Assembly (NCBI GenBank): GCA_015039465.1
Contig: MU130154.1
Coordinates: 661,065-725,064 of the forward strand
Origin: Phlegmacium glaucopus
Lineage: Eukaryota > Basidiomycota > Agaricomycetes > Agaricales > Cortinariaceae
Length of the DNA: 64,000 nt
Direction of reading: 5' to 3'
Shown here: positions 45,653-57,456 of the stretch, piece after piece
How positions within the stretch are numbered: position 1 is the first letter of the stretch
Layout of the letters: each line of letters starts with the position of its first letter
The notes under the pieces: model-generated
What the model saw: the letters and a program-made list of their open reading frames with translations, nothing else
What the model was told of the DNA's origin: nothing
The model's database searches: none
Made by a program: the position numbers and the translations under genes

Positions 45653-48600
45653 TCACAGTGCAACACCAAATGGACTCGTCTGCATGCTTTTCCTCATATC
45701 CGCAGGTCCAGTCTCAATCGTCACTTTATGCTCATCATCAAAAGGCGTTATGAACGGGTTAACAACGGACGAATGTCTGGCATGGGTGGTCGTCAGCGAC
45801 CTCGTCATAGGCGTTACGGAAGGTTCTGTCTCATGAATATCGGATGAGGCACTAGAATGGTCACTTGAGGTCCCGTTAGTGATGCGCCATTGTTGGGTCG
45901 TATCCCTAGTGGAAGGTAAACGTCTGTGATGGTCAGGAGGAGGGGCGAGGGAGTTCTGAGGTTCAAACATGTGTGGAGATTTAGGTGGGGGCGGTGGAGA
46001 TTCTTGGTTCCGTCTAAAGTGAGGATGAGGATGACGTGGAGGTGGAGGGAAAACTCGTCTAATAGAGAGGGGCCGTGTTTGCATCTGCGAGCGGTCAAAA
46101 CCGTTGTATAAAGGCATGGGAAGGACGGGGTTCATCGTCACCGTCGGTGTAAATCTTCTGATGGCAGGATCTTCATATATTGGACCGACATCAAGCGGGA
46201 TATCAGCATTCTGTCGCGTCTTAGGCCTGATAGGAACACCAATAATTGGCTTATGAGGTGAGTCTGGTGCTGAAACGATCATAACTGGCGGTGGTGAAAC
46301 AACGGTGGGCAAAGCCGACGGTTTCTTGGTGGGTGACATAATCCTCATCCAACTTGTCTGAGTAGCATCGGGGGACGCGGACCAGCGAGAGCGTGTCAAG
46401 TGTTCGTCTTCCTGCTGGTGATGTGGAGAAAGAGGATCATGGTCAGCTAAAGAGCCTCTCTCGGTGTAGACCTGCAATTTGGGAGGCTCCCGTTCCTTCC
46501 GAATCATAGCGGACGGATTGAAATCGGTCCTCTGTACGCGATTTTCCTGATTTTCCTGCCTTGTAACCAAGGCAGTCATCTTAGTATACCAAGGAGTATT
46601 TCTGTGAAGTTCCTCCATTGACGGTTTGGTGATGACAGGCGGAGCAGCATCTTCGTCCTCGCCATCCTTCTTGAGCTGTTCCCGGCCCATGGCCTTGCGT
46701 CCAATAGCGAGTAACTTCGCAGATTTCTTCTGAGGAGGCGACGGAGTTGTGTGTTGAGGTGATGTGTTCTCTCTAGTCCTGACAAAATCTGTATGAATCA
46801 CTGATTCCACAGAAGACGATGGAGAGTCGGTATTTGGAGAATTAGACCTCGACGCCCAGAACGGTTTGAAGGCGCTGCCTTTGGGTGATGGTAGTGGAGT
46901 AAACGAGCGGAATTCCCGTTTCTCCTCTCCAGGATACTTGGAATCCCTAATTTGATCGATGGCTATTAATCCAGACTTCCGTTCCCTTTCCCATCTCCGC
47001 CTACCCTTCCTCTGCATATAAGGCTTGCCGTAAGAGTGCCATAAGATCACGAAGATAGCCATGAGAACAACGACGCCCCAAAGCCCCATGAAAATGGCAA
47101 ACATCACCCGCTCCTTCTTTAAGGCCTGTTCATATGTAGTGACCAAGCGCCCTACTATTCCCTGATTATCATTCGCCCCGCCACCAATAGCTGCTGCAGC
47201 GATGGGGGCCGTAGCCTCATTGACGGACTGAGACGAGATAACGAGGACATCTGGTCTGACGCGGGGGATATTGATATTGAGGTTGTTATGCAAGAAAGTT
47301 AAAGCATTCTCGATCGCATCCACCTTACTTCCAATGAAACACTGGAGAAAATCGTTCGCGGGTGTCTCAAGAATGGTTCCATTAAACACCGTAGCCACCA
47401 GGTTCTGGACTTCAGTATAGAAATCATTTATGGTAGTGTTGAGCGTGGTGGTGGACCCATTAACCCATCCAAAGACACCGTCGTTAATGGTTGTCTGGAC
47501 GGCGTCAACCTTGCTGTTGATCGAATTGGCGTAAAACGACGATTGGTTGTACATGGTCTGATTGATCGAATTGGCGATAATATTCGAGAAGTCCGAAACA
47601 GCGGATGCGGCCCTGCTCTCAGAAGTGGCGACAAGAGGCCCTAGCGCAAGAAGCTGAACCTCGACAGACAAAAGTCCGAAGAATCCAATGAGGAAACAAG
47701 CCAGAGCAGGAGGGTGGAAAACGTAGTGGAAGAACCACCTCATGTTGATATGCTGGGAGGGGCTCAGCCCAGTTCGCGTTGCGAACAAGTTCACAATCTT
47801 CGTCACAAGAGGATGCTCAGAATTGGCTTGAAGCATCATCAAATTGTGGTCACTGAGGGTGATTTGGGGCGCGGAGGGAGAAGACATGGTATTTACCAGA
47901 GTAGGATCGGACGTCCACGCCTGACGGGTGTATTCGAGATGTCTCTTCATGCATCGCCACTTGTACCAGATAAGGAGGCAGTTGAGTCCAATGAGGAGGA
48001 GAGCGAGGACAATAAGGATGAGGACTCCAATTTTAGCAGTTTTGACCAAGTCACGTCCAATGTCGTCGACAACAGAGGTGTTGAGCTTATTACAGAATGA
48101 AAGTCGATTTAGATCGGGAATGGGCAGAAGACTATGGTCGAATGAGAGGCCAGTAAAGGTATCATTAATGTCCTTTTTCAAGAGTTCAAAGGGAGTGTCG
48201 ATGCTGGAATAAAATAACTTGTCTGAGCTGGGTTCGAACCTTTGAAGAGATCAAGAAACTTACAAATTTTCCACTGTATTCTTGATAGCAGCCACAGATG
48301 GGATTGAAGCGTTAAGGTTCGTCAAGGCTTGCTGGAATGAAGCCGGGAGGGTGAGATTCTGAAGACTGTCAAGACTTGGGACGGTGATTTGAGGCGCAGT
48401 GATATCACCGAACGGATTAACTTTATTAATAGCATTAATGGCAGTTGTGATAACGCTATTTGCGTTACTAATGTCGTTTTGGATATTTGTCCTTAGACTG
48501 TCCGCGACACCTTGAAGGACGTTGTTAAGCTAGACTGGCCTTTAGCATAAGAGAAAAATAAGGGACAATAATGGACTCCACACCTCCTGAACAGCAGAAA

Positions 48601-49051
48601 TGACGATAGAAAGTCCGCCCCTCACAACCAACTCAAGGAAGCAAAGAAAGGTAGAACGATAGATATCGACGATAAAGTTAATGATGGCCTCCATGGCAGT
48701 AAGCGCCAGAACAAGAGCAACGCGAGCAGCATCCATAGAACCATTGACTGCATCCGCAAACTGCTTGTTGGTAGCCAAAGCCATAAACCGGGGCATGCTA
48801 GCAGCAGCTGTAGCCGACTGCTCTGCGGCCTTGCAACTGGCAAGAAGATCATTCTTCGCGGTGGCAATCCCACTCTGAGCACCCGCAAGAGAAAGTTGGA
48901 GTCTAAAGGCGACGAAAACGAGAGAAAGAATAGGGTAAGCCAGCCATGAAAGAGAAAGAAGATGTGATAGTTGTAGGTATGGTGTAAGGGTTGTGGTCAT
49001 TGAGTGATCGTCGTAAGTTGGTGGGGGAACGTTCCAATTAATAGCAGACAT
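45653..49051 (-). CDS. PRM1: PRM1 plasma-membrane fusion protein with long proline-rich tail
   Basis: Minus-strand exons 49051-48584, 48529-48264 and 48203-45653 give 1094 residues. The start [20 protein letters not shown] and the following [20 protein letters not shown] fit Prm1. Further membrane spans are visible ([60 protein letters not shown]), separated by Asn-rich extracellular loops with several N-glycosylation sequons. Prm1 acts in membrane merger during mating or hyphal/gamete fusion. The last 400 or so residues form a cytosolic Pro/Ser/Arg-rich tail with no known domain. The upstream in-frame extension starts at a non-ATG codon, so the ATG at 49051 is used. SEY1 lies 178 bp upstream on the same strand. 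Confidence 0.92.
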
Positions 49052-49228
49052 GAAAGAGAGAGCGGTCGACCTGCGACAGACGTAGTAGATGGGGTATAAG
49101 AAACGAAGAGAGACTGCATTGTACGAGCTTTCATTGTCGAAACACAATGGCCGTCGTATTGTCACATGTCACATTACTTTATTGTTGTATTACTACTACT
49201 AACGTCTCCTTTTGGGCACAATACATAA

Positions 49229-52200
49229 TCACGACTGCCGCGCTTCTAGCTCATTATTATCTTCTCTCCGGGAAGCAGGCACAGCTTCCGCCAGCATCGG
49301 CTGTGAGAAATGTTCACGTAGTCGAGCAGTCCCTTGCCGTTGTATCTACACATCGTTCAAGTGAAAGAATGCAAATGAAAAGAAAACATCTACGCACCTC
49401 CCCAGCAAGACCATGCAAAACCCGGAACAGTGGTCCAACAAGCCCGAGTTGTACAATGAAATAACTATAGAGATATGTCAGAAATGCAGTGGAAGATCCG
49501 AGATGAAAAAAAACTAACGAGGCAGCGAGTGCAATCAACAAAAACGTGAAATATAAGGGGTTAAACAGGACCGCCATCGCCTCATTCCAGCCGAGCACAA
49601 CCAAAACACCATACATCCAATAAGGAATCTGAGCGACGCTAGACACCGTGCTCCGTTTCGCTTCGACATAGTATGCGTCTGCATCCTTACGGAACTTGTT
49701 CGTCAATTCCAGTCCTTTTGTCTTTGTAAAAATAACAAGCGTAGAGTTGAAATCAAATTCATCCGTCCCAGTAAAAGAGTCCGATGACTCGGAAGGTAAC
49801 GTGAATTCCATAGTCGAATCTTCGGGTAGTATTTTAGAGTACAAAGGCACCAGCTCGAGAGTCTAAAATTAGAGAGGAAAAGTCTTCGATCAGCGTCGAT
49901 CATCAACAAAACTGGTAGGGCACGAGGTAATTGCCGTAGAAACTACCGTACCTGGTCTTTCGCTTTCTTGAATGCGCCATCAATATCATCATCAGGTTTC
50001 CACACCCTCGGCACACCCTGTTCATCATATCGGAATCGTTCCTCGAAGTGATCCCTCAACTTCCCGAGGATAACTGGTTCCGCTGTCTGTTCGTCAACCT
50101 TGGCTCGCAATACTAGCCAGGCGCGCCTCCGTAATGTTGCTAATGATGTTTTGTTCTCTTCCTCGGTGCAGTTGAAACCTGACAATTACAATTCATACTC
50201 TTAATTATCATCATCATAACGGCAGGAGCGGCATGCGTACTTCTGGCTTTTGACAGATACGATCTCTCTGCTTTTTCGAGGACATCTCTGAATATCCGGA
50301 GGATCTGATCCCACATCGTCTTAGAAGCCTTGCTCAAGCGTAACTCCACTGGTTCCGAAAGGTCTTTCTTGACATTTCGCTGCGAATGGGAAGATACAAT
50401 CAGACTTGACAAATTCCGAGCATAAAGCAACAAACCTCAATTTGGTTGAGCATTTTCTTCGTCTCGTCCTTCCTACATTGATCAGCAACAATTTTGACTT
50501 CTTCTTTCAAAAGTTCTAATTCCTCCTCCCAGGTCCAATCTGTCCTCCCTACCACGGCCTCTTTCGCACCAGTCGTAAAAACCCCTTCGCATGTCTCTCG
50601 TGCCTTGCCGACCACATCGGCAAAGCTATATTCCTCACCACGCAACCCTTCAAGCATTTCCCTTTTGAAAGCCACTAGACACGATTTATGCAAGTTCTTC
50701 AATTGGCCAAGGAAAAGAGGGGAGAGAGTAGCATCGAGTGCTGCAATAAGGTCGGCGCGTTTACGCTCATAAACTCCTTTATGGTACCTCGACGCGTCAC
50801 GGTCATAGCGAGCTACCCCAAAACCAGTCAAAACATAGACGTGAAAGCAAATACGGAAAACTGACTCAAAGCATCCGTTCGCCAATTTTTCATCATAGCA
50901 CCCAAACCGTCCACAACGCGACCTGACTCCACTGGCTTCTTCTGCGACTTGGCCTGGTCATTGAACTCCGCTTGCGCTACTGTCGAAATCTCGTCACACC
51001 GGAATTGTGCCAGCAGTTCTTGCTGGGTGGGTAAATCGAGATCCTTGTTCGTTTGAACTTGTTCCTACAAATCGAAAAGGTCAGCATTAAACATCCCAGC
51101 ACTGTCAATTCGAGTTAAAAAACCGACCCAAATGCCTTCCATGTAGAAAGCAACACCATCGGCGGGGATACGCTTATGATATAGAGGCTTGAACAAATAA
51201 GCCGGACTAGTTCTGTCCACAAAACGGGTTCGCAGCTCTTGTACACTGGACTCGAATTTGTCCGCAGATAGGATTTTATGTGGGAGGGCGGTGAATGCCA
51301 AGTCGAAGTAATCTGACATTTGGCGGTCCTTCAGCTCAGTTGGCTTACTGAGGCTGTCCCAAATGCGCTTTAGGTCGGCAGTCAATGTGGCTTCCAAGTT
51401 CGCAAGAGGGGTTTGTCCGATATGGTCACGAATGACGAAGAGTAAGAGTGTTCGTCCGCTTGTTCTATTCGTCGATTCAGAAGCGGGGTAAATAAAGAAA
51501 ATAGTGACTGGTAACATACCCATCGGTAGATTTTTTGCCAAACAATCCTAGGTTGACTTCAAAGACAGTCTTAAGAAGACCCATGTTAGCGCCTTGGTAG
51601 AGTCCAACTTGATGTTCCCAAAGGTTAACAATGAGGATTTCGGAGGAAGCGAGGGAGAATAGGGCAGATTTCCTTTCGAAGTCCTGCGCGGGGGATATGA
51701 GTAAGGGTGAAAGGAAGCCTGTTCTAACTATACCTGGTCCTCCCCGCGTTCTCGTCCGTCAGTTCCCTCAACGTCCATGACCATGACATTCATATCCTTG
51801 CCGCGACACATCCAGATGCCTGACAGATTTTTTACACCGCTATTCAATATGAAGTAGACAGAACAAACCTTTCGTAGTCTGCTGTCGTTTCGTTTCGTCC
51901 ATGACGTCAAATGTAGTACCGAAGAGCCTGTTCAGCAATGTACCTAAATTTCAAAGACGAGATTAGATACTGCCTGTCAAGGGTGTCATCCTACTCGCTC
52001 TTTCCGGTTGATTGAGAACCAAAAACTGAAACAATATTATATGCAAAGCCTGTGTCTCGCAAGCCCCACTTGTCAATTTGGGCTGCCAGGTCTTGTCTGC
52101 AAAGCGATGATGCTGGTCAACTACGCGCTCGTTGTGAAGCAATCCTCCAGAGCACACTAACGTGAATTTTTTTTCTTCATTGACAATTTGTATACGCTCC

Positions 52201-52286
52201 GTGCTCGATGAGGAGACAGCTGAAGTGATGTGTGGAATGTGGCCGTTGGCAACTCCGTTCCCGTTTAGCAGGGCAGTCGATGCCAT
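49229..52286 (-). CDS. SEY1: SEY1, atlastin-like dynamin GTPase of ER fusion
   Basis: Thirteen minus-strand exons: 52286-52162, 52096-51999, 51943-51869, 51819-51734, 51683-51520, 51464-51128, 51064-50866, 50812-50436, 50379-50241, 50178-49952, 49862-49519, 49464-49398 and 49345-49229; 784 residues, as expected. GTPase motifs are complete: P-loop [18 protein letters not shown], switch-I region TTKGIWMC, G3 [16 protein letters not shown] and G4 [10 protein letters not shown] long helical middle domain follows, then the two-helix membrane hairpin ([20 protein letters not shown] and [20 protein letters not shown]) and an amphipathic tail ending [14 protein letters not shown]. Sey1 tethers and fuses ER tubules. 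The intron at 51944-51998 interrupts the P-loop Ser codon and needs a GC donor (AAGA/GCGAGT) to restore GKST. Confidence 0.96.
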
Positions 52287-52794
52287 GGTGTTGAATTTGA
52301 AAGGATAATGGGGTCGTAGGAGGTCGTAACTGAATGAATGAGGGAAAGAATGGAAGGTGTCACTGAAGCTGTTGAAGATCAATATGGCTGCCCCTGCCAC
52401 GTGCACTGGTGTTCCAATATTCTGTAAGAGTTACCTCACTGTTATCAGCCCTCTCTTCATGAAACACTCGCAAAAAGCTCCAATTATGCGCAGAACAGCG
52501 GCCAACTCTTTTCATTCATTTCGATCTAATGTGCATCATCAACCTATAGCACACTCTCTCCACGACACGAGGTTGTGACAAGCCACACTCTTGAACGTTT
52601 TAAAAAATATGGACTCTAACACACGCTAGCCACAAGCCTTTAAACAAGCTTCTTCCCAATTACCAACGGGTGCCAAAAATGAACAGTGAGTTCCTATTAC
52701 CGGGCCCCGGGTCACGAGTGACCGACCAATGGCTGACTGAGTCTAATTCTAGGGTCGCTATCAAATATTGAACCTGGGGTTCTCTCCTTACAAT
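52287..52794. promoter_or_regulatory. Divergent promoter, SEY1 / acetoacetyl-CoA synthetase
   Basis: About 510 bp between two divergent start codons. No recognised motif or extra exon. Confidence 0.35.
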
Positions 52795-55613
52795 ATGTCT
52801 TCAGAGACCTACTTCGCACAGTCGAAACTTCTATGGTCGCCTCTTCAACCCAAGGCAGCTGGTGCAGAGGCTCTGCGACGATACATCAATCGCAAACATG
52901 GTCTTCAATTAAGTGAGTAACAACAAAAAGTTTACCATTTGCCCAAATGAACTCTCCCTGATGCGACTTAAAACAGAGACGTACTATGATTTGCACAAAT
53001 ACTCAGTAGAACATTATGGTTTCTGGCTAGACCTTTGGGAATATTTGAGTATCATATCATCAGTTCCTCCTCAGAAGGTATGAAAAATATCGGATGTCAT
53101 CTGTCTGTCGACAATAGAACTATCGAACTCTTAGGACCGTATTTTAGAGAAAGGAAAATTAGAAGAGATACCAACCTGGTTCCCAGGTGCAAGGCTCAAC
53201 TACGCAGAAAACTTGCTCTACCGACGCGACGATGGAGTCGCACTCACGGAAGGTGGAGAGTCCGGGGTCGTAATTCACATTACTTACAGGGAATTATACC
53301 AGCGTGTTCGAGAAATGACTGCTGCTTTACGAGTGAATGGACTGAAAGTAGGCGACCGGGTTGCCGGTAAGAATCATGTTTTACTGTCCTTCACTACCGA
53401 CCAACTGTTCGTTACAGCTATCGTAACAAATTCATCTAACGCTGTCATTATTGCGCTTGCTACTGCAAGCATTGGTGGGATATTTTCAAGCACTGCTACT
53501 GATATGGGCACTCAAGTAAGAGATCATCATTCATGATGGCTGGCTTTGTATGAACGCTGCTCTGTTAGGGTGTCTTGGATCGATATCGTCAGATCCAGCC
53601 CAAGTTCGTGTTTGCTGAAACAGAGGTCCAATATGCTGGCAAGACAGTCAACCTTCTTCCAAAAATTGGGGATGTCGTCAAAGATCTCTCGAACGCAGGC
53701 TTACAACATGTTATTTTGCTTCCAAGCCGTGTATCCGGGCGCGAACTTCTTATCCCGGAACTGTCAAACAGGTGCGTTATCCATGTTGGTGCCTCCTATA
53801 AGATAAAGGCATAGCATTTCACTTGCAGTATGACCCTGGCCACATTCTTGAAGTCGGGAGATAATCGAGAACTGGTTTTCGAGCAGCTCCCATTCAACCA
53901 ACCGTTGTATATCTTGTATAGCTCTGGGACATCAGGAAAACCCAAGTGCATTGTTCATTCAGCGGGTGTATGTGCCTTCTCGCAGATCTTGAACCCTCAT
54001 TCTCATTACATAATTGGCATTTGCTGCAGGGCGTCCTCATTAACACCAAGAAGGGAGTTAAACTCACCTCAAACTTCTCCTTTGATGATACCTACTTCCA
54101 ATATACGACTGTGAGCTTCTTCTCGTATCCCTGGCGGCCCACTTCTGATGTTAAGACAGACGGGATGGATGATGTGGACCTTCATGTTGTCCGGCCTAGC
54201 GTGTGGCTCTCGCCTTGTTCTGTATGATGGATCTCCGTTCTACCCAGACGTCGAGACGTATCTCAAATTCGTCAGCGACCAAGGGTGAGTTCTTAAGCAT
54301 AACTCGTATGTTCTATATCAACTTACCTTCCACAGGGTGACTAGATGGGGAACAAGCCCTCGATTTTTAGCTGAAGTCCAAGGCCGCGGCATTGACCCCA
54401 GTGAGGCACCATCGTAATAGAAGCTTTGTTCGCTAATAAAGATACAAATCACTAGAGAAAATTGCCTCATTTGAGGCTTTGCAAACTCTTAAAGTTACTG
54501 GCGCCATCTTCACCCCGCCCATGTTTGAATGGACTCAAACGGCGTTCGGGAAAGATGTTCATCTTGTTTCAACCAGCGGAGGGACGGATATCTGCGCTGG
54601 CTGTCAGTTCCTCATTTTGACTTAATTCCTTTGCGGGCTCTGAAAATTTTTACCTGTAGTTGTGACTGGTACACCTAATTTACCTGTTTATGCTGGAGGT
54701 ATGTTTGCGACAAACCCTTTTTTTACGATTAATCCCCATGTGATCTGCTCTGTAGAAATACAAGTCAAAGACCTTGGAATGAAGGTTGAAGTATTTGACC
54801 CCGATGGGAACAACATTGAGCACACCGGTCAACCCGGTGAACTCGTATGTACCCGCCCCCACCCTTCGCTACCCCTTGCATTCTGGGGTGATGACTCTGG
54901 CAAAAAGCTCAGAGAAGCATATTTCAGCATGTATCCTGGTAGTCTTGCGTTCTATCTCTCCAAATGTCGTCAACAAGCTAACGACACACTCCAGGAGTTT
55001 GGCGGCAAGGTGACTTCATGGTCATTAACCCCGCGACCAAGGGGATGATGATATTAGGACGCAGGTATTTTGGAACCTGATTCTCGACTTTTGATTCCTT
55101 TCTAACACCTGTTCATCTTGATAGTGATGGCGTCCTGAATCCCAGCGGCGTCCGTTTTGGATCCGGAGAAATCTACACTGTGATGGAAACGTTTTCGGAA
55201 AGTATCGATGACTCCTTGTGCATTGGACAACGCCGTCCACAAGACAAGGACGAGCGTGTTCTCCTCTTCTTGAAAATGCGTCCTGGATACAAATTTACGC
55301 CCGAACTGGTAGCAGATATAACCACTGCCATCAAAAAGGGACTCAGTGCTCGACATGTCCCGTCATACATCTTTGAGGTTTCTGACATCCCAGTTTGTTT
55401 TTCTTCATGTTCTTGCGGTGCTAGTAACTAATCTTTCTATCTGTCCTCAAGTACACCGTGAATGGCAAGAAGATAGAAATCGCTGTTAAGCAAATCGTTT
55501 CCGGGTCAAATCTGCAACCGAGCGGAACAGTGGCAAATCCAGAGTCGCTTCAGTTATACTATAAGTATAGAGATATTGAGACCGTTATGGGGGTTGTGAA
55601 AGCCAAGTTGTGA
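52795..55613 (+). CDS. Acetoacetyl-CoA synthetase
   Basis: Fifteen exons: 52795-52912, 52977-53077, 53135-53366, 53418-53515, 53569-53771, 53829-53967, 54030-54110, 54160-54284, 54336-54400, 54456-54602, 54660-54698, 54756-54938, 54995-55064, 55125-55392 and 55452-55613; 676 residues, close to known acetoacetyl-CoA synthetases (about 670). The acetyl-CoA-synthetase N-terminal cap ([40 protein letters not shown]) leads into the AMP-binding core: [20 protein letters not shown] (P-loop-like), [20 protein letters not shown] and the hinge region [20 protein letters not shown], then [20 protein letters not shown]. The C-terminal lysine region is YTVNGKKIE. The enzyme activates acetoacetate in the cytosol for lipid or sterol synthesis or ketone-body use. 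No anomaly. Confidence 0.94.
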
Positions 55614-57456
55614 CAGGTGCGATCTTTCGTATCACGAGCATGGCCTGTGTGCAACACAGGCACTCGATGTAATTGCATATATAACGACATAACCCAATTT
55701 TTTTGTCAAAAACCTTTCTTCTTTTGCAATCTGGGACCAGATTTCAATCTGCAAGGCATACGCATGTAGATGTAGATTTCTATAAAGCTTCCATTTTAAA
55801 TCAAACACGATAACGGGAACCCCACCATGTGCCATTTGAGACTCCGTATATGGGCCCATCTGAAGGTGACAGCGTCCTGCCTGCCAGTAGCTGCCAATGT
55901 CTGGTCTTTCTAAACCCACTCGTGATGCTGCGCATCGATTCGAACGGATGCCTGTCCATTATGGAATATTATACCCACCCACCCCCAGCAACTCATGTTC
56001 AAAGCCGTCTGCCAAAAATAGAACTTTGTGGTCCAGACATCGCTGGTTGTTGAAACAGATTATCGCCGATATCATGCCATCTCTCGACAGCAATTAAAGT
56101 AGTAAAGGGAAGCCAACTGAGAGGCCTGAATGGGACCAACCACAACCTTATGCCGCAGAAGTCGCATTTGTAAGCTCGTAAGCAAAGGTACAAATTTGAA
56201 TTGAACTTTAAAGTTTGACTACACCCCCCTCGGTGTCAAGATGATATACAAAGCTTATCAGCTAAGGGTAGAGAGTTGAAAGGCGACACCACGTTGCAGA
56301 CATATATTCATTTGCTGCCGATGTCAGATCATAAAAGCATATGATTATGGATTCACTAGAGATATAAATATATGTTCCGGAGCCTGTCGAAAGCCACGCA
56401 GCAAGAGACAGCTCTGCGATCATGGTTTAAATTGAAAACTCTGGGTAAGAAATCATCTACTAATGGATGCCAAAACGGGACAGCATGGAAGAAGCCTAGA
56501 CCACAGTGAAGGCAGCGAAGCACAAAGGAGACAGAAAGCGTCACCGGATATGGGAGATAAGAAGCTTCCCCGGAGAAGTCATTTTTACATGGAGGAAGGA
56601 GCCTCCACGGAACATGCTTTTTGTCGTGAAAATGCAAGACATGCCGGCGGTTCAGCAACCTCCACGGTAGTAAGTTGGCCTGACGGATACACTGGCAGGT
56701 ATTGAGAGAGCTTACTATTATATTTCCATCATGATAATCTCTAGGTACTTATCACGTAGATGTGGCGAAAAATGACGTTTCCAATACCAGTCAACTGCTG
56801 GAAGACTGAGGCTATGAGGTAGCAAGCATGAAAACGATTAGATACCGTCTGAGGAGTTCATGTGATGGAGAATCGCCAATTCAAATTGACCTTATCTCCA
56901 CTGTCATGGTGCACGTCCAAGTCAAAAGCCAAGATTGCCGATTCGGGAGCAGTAATTTACGATAGACTTAATCGATAAGGAGCGTTTTGATTTGCCATTT
57001 AATATTGCGCCATGCAAGGGGTACGTGACTAGAGATGTATGCTTCTACAATTAAGACTGAATAATGCAAGGTTAAAGTCACATCTATTTAGCTTTCAGTG
57101 AGACAGTTATTTTGCGGTTCGAACCTATAATTTCATATTTCTGTGCTCCGACCCCCCAGCAATCGCGACATGTTCTGACAGCTTCTGTAACAATTGCTGA
57201 TAATGGACAGTTATGAGCAATGAGGAACCCGGCGGCCAGAACGTTCAGTAAAAAACATTTAAGCACTTGACTCGCTTGCAATGTACAATGAACCTCGGCG
57301 TCCGGGAGATTTCATGTGTGTTGACAGAAGCCACATGGCAAAGCACGTGGGTACATTTGCCACGTGTGCGGGCGGTATTTTGATTGTCCCTTGTTCCCCA
57401 CTTGGATCTTCCAAGTCGCACAGAGCAAAAGCTGCTGCTCTTCCTTGCTTTGAGCT
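55614..57456. other. Long intergenic region, no gene seen
   Basis: About 1.84 kb between acetoacetyl-CoA synthetase and the 1271-residue protein gene. Only short frames without family likeness or splice links are present. The last 120 bp hold two CACGTG palindromes. An unannotated non-coding transcript cannot be excluded. Confidence 0.4.
57344..57366. promoter_or_regulatory. Paired CACGTG E-boxes
   Basis: CACGTG occurs at 57344-57349 and again at 57361-57366, about 90-110 bp upstream of the ATG at 57457. Paired E-boxes this close are typical sites for basic helix-loop-helix factors. Confidence 0.5.

Noticed and set aside
57100..57200. GGTTCGAACC resembling a tRNA T-loop
   Set aside because: No five-pair T stem, no D or anticodon arm and no acceptor pairing on either strand. 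A similar GGTTCGAACC at about 48232-48241 lies in a PRM1 intron and also lacks tRNA context.
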